The notes under the pieces are model-generated. The model did not search any database. It saw only the letters and a program-made list of their open reading frames with translations, and was not told the DNA's origin. 64,000 nt of DNA from Burhinus oedicnemus (taxonomy: Eukaryota > Chordata > Aves > Charadriiformes > Burhinidae). Below are positions 1-10,982 of this stretch, piece by piece. The stretch lies in NCBI GenBank assembly GCA_008921705.1, contig VFFE01007039.1, positions 378,600-442,599 on the forward strand, read 5' to 3'. Positions within the stretch are counted from its first letter, which is position 1; every line of letters starts with the position of its first letter. The position numbers and the translations under genes are program-made.

Positions 1-190
1 TTCAGTGCAGACAGAACTGACTCAAGCAGATTCCAGGACGTATCAAATAATGTTGGAAACAAGAATACAAGGGGCCAGCATTTGTCAGTTAACAAGCTGA
101 CACAGGAACGCATTTTTGATAGTTGCTCAACACATGACTTTTAAATTTTTTTTTAAAGTATCTAATTTTTGTCCCTGTAAACAAGAACTC

Positions 191-287
191 AAAAAAAAAA
201 AAAAAAAAAAAAAACACCAAACCCCAAAAATAAAAAAAAAAAAAAAAACCACAAAAAACAATTAAGTNNNNNNNNNNNNNNNNNNNN

Positions 288-318
<31 letters not shown>
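191..318. repeat. A-rich low-complexity tract around the gap
   Basis: There are long A runs at 191-214, 232-248 and 288-318 with short CACC/CCAAACCCC interruptions. No gene-like sequence ends just before it and no AATAAA signal stands at the expected distance, so I do not call it a retrogene tail. Confidence 0.9.
268..287. other. Assembly gap (20 N)
   Basis: Exactly twenty N characters sit inside A-rich sequence: an A24 run at 191-214 upstream and an A31 run directly after the gap. The gap most likely reflects a homopolymer that could not be assembled, and the true length is unknown. Confidence 0.98.
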
Positions 319-321
<3 letters not shown>

Positions 322-1441
322 CACCCCTTTTTCTCATTGTGATCAGCTAGCCTAACTATTACATGACATTTAACGTGGTGTTATACATGCTACACTACAA
401 TGTAGTTTTCCAGGGAAAACAAATACTTTGAGTAGTGAAGGATTCAGATTGCAGCAAACAGAGTAAGCAAACACTATGTTTGCACACCTGTGCAGATTCA
501 GCCCAACATTGCCTTTTATCACTTGCCACTGTAAGGCTAGACATGCACTAGTTCGACAAAAACAGGAGGATGCTTGCTTACAAGACACAGGGCTTAAAGC
601 TGCTTGCCTAGACTGTAGCTTGAGGTGCACACAAATATCTTTATTTGATCCTGAAGAGAGTTGGTTTTTTAACTGTATTACATAGACATGCTTTAATAAG
701 TTGTACAAATGCCCAGAGACATTATAGGAAAGCACTTTCATGCACAAAGATATAAGAAAGAAAGTGAGAAATGCAGTAGTACCACTAACAATATTTAGTA
801 CAGACTGGAAAAAAGCAAGGGACTGTCTCACATATTCTCTGCTCTTGTCAAGTGACTCGTATCCCTGCACCTCTCGGAGGGGCATGTGTGTAGCTAATTA
901 CATACGAGCCTGCTCCAAAGTGCGATCTGGGCCACAGCTGCAGTCTGAAGATGCTTCCAAGCAAACAGAGGTGGGAGGCCAGTTTTCAGTTTTCAGCCTC
1001 AGGTCAAGCTTGTCAGTCACTCACTGCATTTAAATCATTAAGTGCATGTCAGATCAGATCAGCCACCTGTCCTCGAGGGCTGGAGACACAAATACACACC
1101 CACTTTTATCCTTTTAACCCTTATTTTTAAGTACCAAAAAATGGAGGAGGAACAGACATAAAGATCCAGGCATAAGCCCCTACTTTGACATCAGTCCATA
1201 ACAAAGGATTCAATACCAATAGCTGATTATATTCCAGACACACAGGAGCTTACCTTGGAGACAACGCTGAAAGGCAGGATGGCATAATCCTTGACTCAGA
1301 AAAGAGAAGGGAATGGGTATCATAAAACCCACCAACCTCAAGGACTAAGAGCTTTCATACCTGTTAACATTTATGGAAACAAATTCTCTAGCCACAGAGG
1401 CAGAAACAAGCTTATAAAGGGTTAAAGACGTACTGAATATT
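319..1441. other. Unique intronic sequence, no feature recognised
   Basis: There is no repeat family or exon I can support here. A 171-codon open frame lies on the minus strand (885..370), but its composition is ordinary, it matches nothing I know, and a frame of this length is expected by chance in AT-rich DNA of this size. Confidence 0.5.
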
Positions 1442-1495
1442 TTAGAATAGTTCATTTGGAAGGGACCTACAATGATCATCTAGTCCAACTGCCTC
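1442..1495 (-). mobile_element. CR1 3'-end remnant, minus strand
   Basis: The stretch TTTGGAAGGGACCTACAATG followed by ATCATCTAGTCCAACTGCC is the reverse complement of the conserved CR1 3' end (TTGGACTAGATGATC...AGGTCCCTTCCAA). The sequence loses similarity after about 55 bp. It is a short decayed fragment in the same orientation as CDKAL1 transcription. Confidence 0.8.
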
Positions 1496-2229
1496 CTTTA
1501 GAGCTACTAGTGCCTCTTCCTGAAATTAGGATGGAAAGCACTTAAACATTCAAGCTGAAAAATCTCAAAACAGTACATTGACAAATGTCTGTAAACAGTT
1601 AACCATTATCTTGTTTACTGATTCTTTTTTTTTTTTTCTCTTAACTTTTTTCAATTTTACCATCGTGCCTCCTAGCCAGCATTATAAACATGGCACTCTG
1701 GCCTTAGTCAATAATGAGAACATTTGAAAGCATATATGGTTCTATCCTGCTACCATCTTCTGCTAAGAAAAGGACAAAGACAATATTTACAAATATCTGG
1801 ACTTTTGAACAAAAACAAAAAAAGGGAACAGCAGTGCTCCAGACTAGCTGTGTGAGCAAACAAGTAGTTTGTCACTGAGAGCATTTCTATTTGTAAACGC
1901 ATTGTTCTCCAAACCAGTTCTTGTTGGCTCTGCTCTTTTGACATTAGGGAAGTCAAAAGAAAACAAAACCCCCTCTCCTGTTCTCAGTCAACTAAGCTCT
2001 TCCACCCCCCTCCTGCCACCAAAAAAACAAAAACAAAACCAAAATCGCTTGAAGTGACATACATACACACACTTCAGAGCTAGACTGGCACAGTCTCCTA
2101 GCCTCAAAAAACAAGTTTTTGTTATATATGCCTTGGCATAAGACAGGTTAATATAGTCATATAAAAAGATGTCTTCAAAAACCCTTCAACAACAAGGTAG
2201 CTGTACAGAACCATGGAAAAACTCTGGCA

Positions 2230-3210
2230 GATGGGATCTCCAGAGTTCCTCTTAACTTCCATCTAGTTCCAACACCTGCTTAAAGTTGGGCTAACTCCAA
2301 AGTTCAATAATGACACCCAAAGCTGACCAGCTGAGTTTTGAGCATATCTGAGGAAAGACACTCCCCAAAGATGGATACCAGCCTCTCCAGGCAACCTGTT
2401 CCTGCTACCTATCCCCTCTCACCATGAACATTTTTTCCTTTATAACCAGTCAGAATTACAATAAAATCATTACTCCCATTGTTCCCATTACTACATCAAG
2501 GCCTTGCTACCAGATCAAAGCCTCCTGTCCTATCACTGGGCTCCTTTGAGGAAATTTGGGTTCCATTTTCTCTGTAGCTACAAATTAGGCAGCTGAAGAC
2601 ATCAATGAGATCTATCTCCAGCTTTCCAGTCATCTCAGCAGCCATTTAATAGATTGCCTCCAGCTTGTTAATACCCATTTTGTCTTCAGGAGTCCAAAAC
2701 CAGGCACAGTTTTCCAGCTTCATTCTCCCAAATGGTCAGCATGAATAATCACTTCCATCAGTTTGCTGGCTACACTCTTGATAATGCAGCCAAGCCACTG
2801 GCCTTTATTGTTGCAAGGGCATGCTGCTGACTCAACGTAGTGTCCACCAGGTTTATTTTCTTTTAAAAAAGCCACAAACAAAACCCCCACACACAAAGCT
2901 GTTCCCTAGACAATCAGTTCCCCGTGTGTGCTGTTACATGGGGTTGTTCTATTTAAGGTACTTCGCTGAACCTCAGGAGGTTCTGTTGGCCCATTCCTCC
3001 AGCTTGCTAAGGTCCCACTTAATCACAGGCTGCTGCGCCATCAAACACTCTCCTCCCTTTGGTGTCATCTGCAAAACTGGTAAGGATGTTCTTCATCTCA
3101 TTATCCACATCAATGAAAAAAATGTTAAGTTGTATCAACACCCAAGAAGCCTCACTGATACATGCATTATGACCACACACCTTCAAAGTACCACTTAGAG
3201 TGACCAGGCT
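2230..3210 (-). mobile_element. Old, heavily decayed CR1 LINE (about 1 kb)
   Basis: Reading up the coordinates gives the reverse complement of the last ~1 kb of a CR1 in the expected order. First come the 3' untranslated end (CATCTAGTTCCAACACCTGC, GGCAACCTGTTCC) and a region matching 'tcctgtcactgggctcctttgag'. Then come the pol segments CTGGCTACACTCTTGATAAT and GAACCTCAGGAGGTTC, and TTGGTGTCATCTGCAAAACT, which corresponds to the RT segment around an FADDTK-like motif. Many substitutions and small indels break every frame. The minus-strand frame at 3237..3019 still reads SFADDTKG, a trace of the reverse-transcriptase FADD-type catalytic motif. The edges are approximate. Confidence 0.8.
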
Positions 3211-5560
3211 CTCACTATTAATTAAAAAAAATAGCAAACAGAGTAAGATTTAGAGTATGTAGTTTATCTTTGCCTAAATGTACGGAGTTAGAAGGTTCTA
3301 CACTCTTAGAAGTATGAAAGATTAAGACTAGCTGACTGTTACGTTAAATTCTCCGTGTACAAAACAAGTAGCAAATAGCTAGGCACTAAGTGCTCGATAC
3401 CATAAATTCAAAATTAATAATCTTATAATCAACTTATATTTATTATCTGTATAATCAAAAATTGTGGGTTGGTGCAGTGAGAGTATCAGTATACAGGCAA
3501 GGCTGCCCTGTTATTACTATGACACGGGAATGGTGCACATGGATCACGTGGTCCTAAAACAAGGACTGAGGAGAAAAAAGCTTCACCCATATCTAACTGA
3601 AAGTGCGGTCATAAACCTAGATAAACTGCTTAACACTGAAATACTAAATCTATGGAGAAGGGCTACAGTTTTGACCCATGTTTGAGTTCTCTAAAATAAC
3701 AATAATAAAAGTCAACCAAGGATGTCGAGGAGATTAAGAGTGATGTGGCTTCACACCTCTCTTCACTGCACTGAGACACAGCAACAGCAGCAATGCAGAG
3801 CAGGACTCTACCATCCTTGAATTGCATGAACACATTGAACACATCATCCCCATCTTGTAGGGATCATCGTGTGAAGAAAAGGCTGCAAACTGACTTATAA
3901 CAGCAAGAAGAAAAAGAGGATGTAAGACACAGCAGCCACAGGGGCATGTGATTGCACAGACCAGAAACAGCACAAGTTTCTTTGCTCTTCTACATATGTC
4001 TACATACAGCTTTTGCATCAGTTTAACTACCAGTTTAACAAGATGCACAAGATTAACATGATAACAAATACTAGCCAAGCAACCTGCAGTAAAAAAACAG
4101 TGGCTTTTTCTTAGCGTGAAGCAAATACAAGATCCTCCAACACATGTTAGCAAAGACAAAGAAATTTCTCCTGTGATTTCTTTTTTCTTTTAAAATAAGA
4201 ATAAACAATACAATTCAGAGTCTTAAAAACATGACTGGATTCATCTGCAAGCTCTGGCACGGAGAAGTGTTAAAAAAAAAACCCAAAAACAACTTAATGC
4301 TGCTGGATTAAGCATTGCAGTAGGACTTTACTAAGCTAGGTCAATTTCCTAGCTCTGCCACCAACTTCCTGTGGGACCTTTGCCAGTTCTCCTAATTCCT
4401 TGATTCTCTTAAAACAAAACTGATGACACTTTCCTTCCTCAAAGAGCAGATTAATTTCATTAATGTTTGTTAGATGCTGATTATACAAAATGCAATTAAG
4501 TATATAAGTACAGTTTTCTTTCTCAAGGTCTCACTTAATTCTATCAGTACCCTCATTTTTAAAACTTATGCTAGCTTCAAAGATAAACTACTCCATAGAA
4601 GATGCTTCCAAGAAGCCTAACAGACAAAGCCACAGCCAAGCATCTAGGTAGAATACTGGTGATTTCACAGCCTTGAACATTTGGGTTGTTCCCAAATCAT
4701 CTATAGTTGGGTCACTTACAGCTAAAAACCCTTTAGAGAGCACAGGTGCCCTTTTCCTCATGTTCTGTCACAACAGCAGAAACCCAGATTCCTTTATTTG
4801 TCCATCCTAGAAGCCAAGCTTTCCAAGATACAGTAAGAAACTCCACATGCAGAGCCAATACTTATTGAGCCACCTCACTTTAGGAGTCCAGGTGTTCTCA
4901 GACCACCTAAACAGGCCATGTTTCATTACTTACTAAAAATACTGTAATTTTCCGTAGAAAAAAAAGCAAGACCTAGTGGAGGTAGGGGGACAAACAGCTT
5001 ATTTCTGTGCTAAACCACGACATAGTTGACTACTGCCCTGTTTAGTATGAGCAATTACAAGTTTATCAGACAACCTCACTTTTTTGTTTCTTTAAATAAT
5101 TCATACTAGAATTACCTGTATTTGACCAAGGAAATATAAAATTACTTACATAAGAAACTTAATATCAAAATGAATTATCAGGATAAAGCTTAAGCTGCTG
5201 CAATCACATGCCTTAACCAAGGACTCCTGGGAGTAATTCAGATTTCAGTCCACAATATGTAAATTACCACCAGTCCTATCATTTTAAGTTTTAGACTTTC
5301 ATTCAATACTAATGGGTTACTGCAATTTTTGGTTCTCCAACTGACACAGAAACTTCTGGAAATCACAAAAAACTTTATCTTTAAAAACCATATCAGTTAG
5401 GGCTGAACGAAACCCAGTATTCAAATTCCAGTGTTCACTTTATTTTTTTTTGGCTCAATTTTGAAGTGCTCAATAATGGATTTCTAGTAATACGAAGCAC
5501 CACATGGCTAATTAATTTCAGCAAAACAAGGGGACCTATTCATGTCTATAAAAAGAGTGT
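3211..5560. other. Unique intronic sequence, nothing recognised
   Basis: This is AT-rich, non-repetitive sequence. The open frames here (for example 4159..3734 on the minus strand) are short, unconserved-looking and match no family I recognise. Confidence 0.5.
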
Positions 5561-5699
5561 TAGTGCGTCGTTCACTCATTCCTGTTACATGAGAGTGGGG
5601 AAAACACGTATAATTTTCCTAACATGGCTCATTACTGTGGAGGGAGGCTAAATCTCTGACCTGAAGACATGACCAAGGGAGGGTCCATGAGGGGACAGA

Positions 5700-6085
5700 C
5701 TGCCTGTTACGAGACCAGCTGAAACAGTTGGAAAAACGCTTTGAGCCATATTCAACTCAAGTTACAGCAAGGCTTTCGCTACCTCCCGCCCGAGTGCAAA
5801 CCCGCCTCGTGACTGCTTCGGCTATTCCCTCCAGTGCAAACACCACACCTGTATCCCATGGTTTCCACACGACAAAACACATCTCAACTCTGCACACCAA
5901 AGGCTCCGTCTTCCTCAACCCGCTTGGCCCAGGTACCTGCATATACCCGACACGCTGGGCTTGGCAGCTGCTGTACAGCTTGGGTTTCGGGTTTTTGGCT
6001 TTAGAACAGCAATTATTTGCAGCACTTGACAGGTGCAAAGCTAAGAAGACTCCTTTTTTAGTCCCGGTCTGTAGATAGTTAACCC
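5700..6085. promoter_or_regulatory. Small CpG-enriched patch, possible regulatory element
   Basis: The core at about 5720-6000 is near 50% GC and carries roughly fourteen CpG dinucleotides, against very few in neighbouring kilobases. Both strands are open for more than 110 codons, as expected when stop-poor GC-rich sequence is read in several frames. There is no recognisable TATA box, coding motif or LTR boundary. It could be a CpG-containing enhancer or alternative promoter, or a recently inserted fragment that has not yet lost CpGs. The call is inference from composition only. Confidence 0.3.
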
Positions 6086-7849
6086 TCATTGTTTAAACTT
6101 TAACTTGTGAAAGGTGAGACAGATTTTCTTTCATTGTTCAAGCTCAGTGAGCCTTCCACACTGACGTGCAACTGAAGCAGAAAAAGACCAAAACATATTA
6201 AATGTTGTCCTTAAAACTACTGAGATAAGTGTATCAAGTAGTAGTTAATTTTTCTGATTAAAACCTGAGCCGTACCTGTCAGTTCCATTTGCAAAGTGGC
6301 AGGAGTGACATTGGGAGTGTTTCTCAATTTCAACCTTAAAATAACATGATGGTTTAAAATGGTCAGGGTAAAACTAGAACCCACCATGCTTTCTGTAACC
6401 ATTTTATAATCTACAAGGACCACAAAAAATAGCTCTGCGGGCGCACTTTAAGTCACTGTGGCTATAGTTGTTCCTCAGTAATGCGAGTTAGCTGGCCTAT
6501 TAATTAGTCATAATCGAGACAGCATTTAAAAATGCGATCTGTTGAGCTTTAACTATTCCACTCAGTTATGAAACTCTGCTCCAGAAGGCACAGAGTTATT
6601 TCCTTAAGAAACCATTAACATTTAGTAAACAAAGTGTATCTGGTAACTCTACAACCATCTGCAGGAAAACATATAACCCTGACTACCTCCCTCCACCACC
6701 TGTCAAGCGGTGGGGTTCACAGCTCGCTGGGGCAGAGGCCAGGGGCAGGAGAGGTGGACAGAAGGGCTCTGACATCTCCCCACCTCTTGGCCTTACCTCC
6801 GTTGAAAGCTGGTACTGGGCAGAGGGACACAGGCTTCACACCTAACTGGTTACCGCTCCTGGGCGCACCTCCTGCCATCCACCTAAATAAGCTCCAAGCT
6901 GACCACATTAGATAAGCCTATGCCAACCGTTAGCAAACCAGCCGCAGAAGATTTATTTGTTTCTGTAATTTCCCCTTTGGGTCAGTTTTTTGAGCTTGAC
7001 TCATTTCAGACTAGCTTTGTTTTGTTTTCCTTTATCAAAACCACTGAACATGCAGTGCTATGTACTTCAGTATTTTTCCTTGTAGAAATATAATTGGTTT
7101 ATTAATTGTAATTTTAAAATAATTTTAGGATTGCCAAACTAAAGTCAACTGCTACACTTCCTAGATTGCTTGCAAAAAGTCTACTCTAACAGTTGGCCAA
7201 TACCTTATTTTTCAGATCAAAACCCCTCCCGTCCAGCAGGCTGAAATTTCCAAAGTATCTAATTAGTTCTGGAAACTTCAGCATTAAATCATAACTCTCC
7301 AGAAAGCAATCTCTCTTCCAAGAATAAGACTGAAGATCCAGTACAATGAGATACAGTGTTTTGCCAAAGATTTTTAAAAAGTTAGGATGACTTTTTTTAA
7401 TAGCCAGATTTCAAGATGGGCAACAGAATAGGTTTTCATGACAGACATGCCTTCTGCCAACACAATGAAAAAAATCTCGTATTTGGCCACCTTACAGGCC
7501 TCTGAAAAACTGCAGGTGCATTAGGTCAGCAGAAGGTACTGATTTTAACCACGTCCTTCAGCGACTCTGCACCGAGTACGTCCAGAGAGGACAACTTTCC
7601 CTCCAAACACAACGCCAGGATGCAGCAGGCTGAATCCCAACTACCCGAACAGAGAACACAGAGCCTCAGCCTCCTCTGCTTTCAATGAATCAAGACTGTT
7701 CACGCGAGAAATTAATTGCACAACATAAATGCAGAATAGAGGTGAACCAGAGACGGGCATTGGGGGAAATAGCAACTGGCTTAGCAAGCTGGGAAAGAGA
7801 GGTTAGAGGGATGCAGAGAGTGCAGTGTCATGTAACACATTGCTGTTGG
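6086..7849. other. Intronic sequence with GC-richer patches (6.66-6.90 and 7.54-7.68 kb)
   Basis: Two GC-richer segments, at about 6660-6900 and 7540-7680, extend the composition shift begun at 5.7 kb. No exon with matching splice sites or repeat family was identified. Confidence 0.4.
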
Positions 7850-8037
7850 TTTGCTTTCTAACCTAGAAAACGATGCACATAAAACTGTGGTCAAAACACA
7901 TTATTTAGGTTGCAAAGTCAAACACTCAAAATGTAAAAATGCCAGAGGTGAGGCTGCCCCTACACATCAGTACTTCTCCTTTACAGTCTGCTCACAGTGC
8001 ACTTCCAGCAGAACTATACAGCCTCATACATTTCCCC

Positions 8038-8079
8038 AGGACTCCCATCTCATCCAGTGTTGGATGGGATGGGTTTCCT
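8038..8079. repeat. Near-perfect hairpin (13-bp stem, 4-nt loop)
   Basis: Arms CCCATCTCATCCA (8044-8056) and TGGATGGGATGGG (8061-8073) pair fully with a single G-T wobble and a GTGT loop. After a 2x2 internal loop, AGGA (8038-8041) pairs with TCCT (8076-8079). No known element owns this palindrome. Confidence 0.85.
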
Positions 8080-9223
8080 CTGTTTGTGTAATGAGGGCAA
8101 CTGTAATCTTTAGGACCTTTCTAACACTCCAGAAAGAGAAAACATGGTCTCCCAGTGAAGATACCTGATTACCCTCAAAAAACTCCACAACAACAACCAC
8201 AACAAAAAAAACCAAACACCCCAAAACCAGAAACCTACCACAATCTACTTTTGAAGGATGTTTCTGTTCCAGAATTAATTTCTACTTCTAAATTGTCTCT
8301 GTCCGTCTTGGGAACACTCTGCCCTCATGGTGCCTGCCAGATTTGCAGAAGAAGCTATCACCAAGAGGTACTGGGCATGGAAGGTTGCAGCCACAGCTAA
8401 AGGTTCAGAAGCATCAAACCTTTGCGAGCCACATGTTAGATGACCAAACTTGGGGATACATTTGACCCTGGTACCACTCGCTAAGTCTCCAGCGCACTAA
8501 GAAAAAAGGGTGTTCTTCATTTTGATCTTTACTTCTGAGCGTTTGATTTTGCAAATTCAGTAATGCTCTTTACAGCTATACACATAGAGCCATGAGAGAG
8601 TGATACATCAGTGACACAGAGTGAAGGCTGTGCAGAGATGGTTACAGACCAAAGCTTTAGGTTTAAAATTAAAAGACAAGCAGAACTCGAGTTGTGAAGC
8701 CTACCAAGTGACCTTAGTCCTTCACTCTACAAACTTTCGTCCCCTTTATTTTATTGGGTTTTATGGAAGACTAAAGAATTGCTTGAAAGAACTGAAGAAA
8801 ACTTTAAGAAAATTTAATATGGATTTTTGAGTGCTAATTCTGCTGTAGGTGCAATAACATCCAGTATAGAAGCAGTGACATCTAAAACCATCAGAGATGT
8901 TTTTGATGTTAGCTGGGGGCTAACAATTTGACTGAAACCATCAGTTCAACAGACTCCAGGCAAAATAGCCGTGTTACAGTAAAACTCTTCAAGAACAAAA
9001 CAAAATTACTTTGGTTTGGTTTGGTTTTTTCTTTCCCCCTCAATCATTCTGTATCTAACAAAGCAGCCATTAACATTCCTATTTCAAATTCACTCTCCTG
9101 TTTTTCTGTATTTTTACATGCTGGCTTTTGTATTGCTTAAATAGCTCTCCTATGACATAACAGAAGGCATGAAATACAAATAGAAAAGAAACATTTTTAT
9201 TAAAATGTTTATCCACGCTTGAC

Positions 9224-9241
9224 TTTTTTTTTAAAAAAAAA
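9224..9241. repeat. T9-A9 homopolymer palindrome
   Basis: Nine T are followed directly by nine A, which forms a self-complementary block prone to slippage. Confidence 0.95.
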
Positions 9242-10949
9242 TCTGTTCAATATTTAGCTAGAGATTGTTTACTGGTAAAAACTTGCCTCTGAACATATTT
9301 TGTGGGAACAGTTACAAGAAAAATCACCTGCTCCCAATTAGAAACATTTGTGATTACATGCTTAAATAAAAAAAAAAAATAATCTTTTACTGATATATCA
9401 AGGTTAGGAATTGGTTCTTATTCTGATATCCATGATCTGTTTGAATGAAGAAAATGGTCCTCAAAAAAACTGCATAGAGGTTTACAGATTCACCATATTC
9501 CATGTAAAGCAGAAGTCTGCCCTCCTAAGCCCACCACACATGAAAAAATTCGCCAAAAAGTTTTACCATTTCTAACAAAAGGGAGAGAAGTTTTGAAAGA
9601 TAATCTGATACTTTCCTAAACAATTAGTGCCACAGAAGATACTATCACAGTCTCCTTAGTATTTCTTTTAAAATACATGTTTCATAGCTGCTTTTTACAT
9701 AAAATAAAAGAACTTTGCAGACACAAAAGACCCAGCATTTCCCACATAAATCTGTTCCCTAAGATCATTTGATATCTATCACCTATCACACTGATAAACC
9801 AGGGTGCTTGCTTAGCCTTCTACAAACCAGAAAAGATTTCTGCTTTTAATCTGACAAGACAGTTCAGACTGGTTTTGCCAATGTTTCTGAATTACTAATA
9901 GCCATGGGAAGTTAAGGAGCAGATGGTTTGTTAAGTTTGCACCTTTTGAGGAAATTTTACCTTGAGATCAGAGTTAAGTTCCAAACTCTGGAAACAAAAT
10001 TGTTAAATACATCAGTGATTTACACCCTGAGATCACTTTACATCAGGAAGTAAGCTTGTATCAAACTTCACAGGCCTCTCTAAAAATGACTGAATGGGGA
10101 TTTTTCAACTTCTGTCTTCCAGTATTTACAAAGAAACATCTGTAAGATATTTGGGATTTCTTTTCAACGTGAGCAAACAGGATGGAGGCAGTTCAATGCC
10201 AAGAAATTTCATTAGCGGTTTTCAAACATTTATAATATCAAAGATTAGATCAACACAGAGTAACAACTTCAATTCAGCATTAGGCCATGGTTGTAGTACT
10301 TCCCACTGGACTTTGTACACAACTTATCAGCATTCTCTCCCCTCCATATTTTGAATGTATTTTCAACTGAGAGTTAAGCAAGGATGCAAATTTAATAGTG
10401 TCTCCCAACATGGTAACCCCTAACAACAGAAATCATGCATATGTTTATGGGAAAATATTTCAAGTATTAAACTAACCTGTAATTTATGACTCATGCATGA
10501 CTTCCTCTGGAAATAACCATAAAGTGATTATTGTAACCACTGACAAAGCTACCCATGCTTCCTACTGCTGTGGTCTGATCACCCTGATACCTCATTTTGT
10601 AAGGCCACCAGGTAAGTCTGGAAGGCAAAATGGGAAGTTACTTTAATTGTCTTGTCACTAAAGACTCGTTACAGCAGGGGAAGACCACATTCAAGATAAT
10701 ACATTATGTTTCACATTGGCTACAGCCAGATTACAATCCCGTAACTATCCTGGAATAAAGCTCACTCCAGATCCATAAGGAAGCAGGAGCGAGGGACAGA
10801 TGTGACCACTTTGCTTAAGAATTTAATTCCTTGATCCTTCCCAATGGTACCACTTTTCATAAAGAAAGTAACATTTTGCTCTCAAAGAGACATCTAACAA
10901 CATCCTCAGGTGATATAAAGCTAGCACATAATCAGGAACCTTGAGATAT

Positions 10950-10982
10950 ATACACACACAAGTATATATATATTTAATATAT
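10950..10982. repeat. TA/CA dinucleotide microsatellite
   Basis: An imperfect run of (TA)n and (CA)n units, ATATACACACACAAG then TATATATATA, is likely polymorphic in length. Confidence 0.85.

Noticed and set aside
370..885. 171-codon minus-strand open frame
   Set aside because: No family resemblance and no splice or promoter context. One frame of this length is expected by chance in 64 kb of AT-rich DNA.
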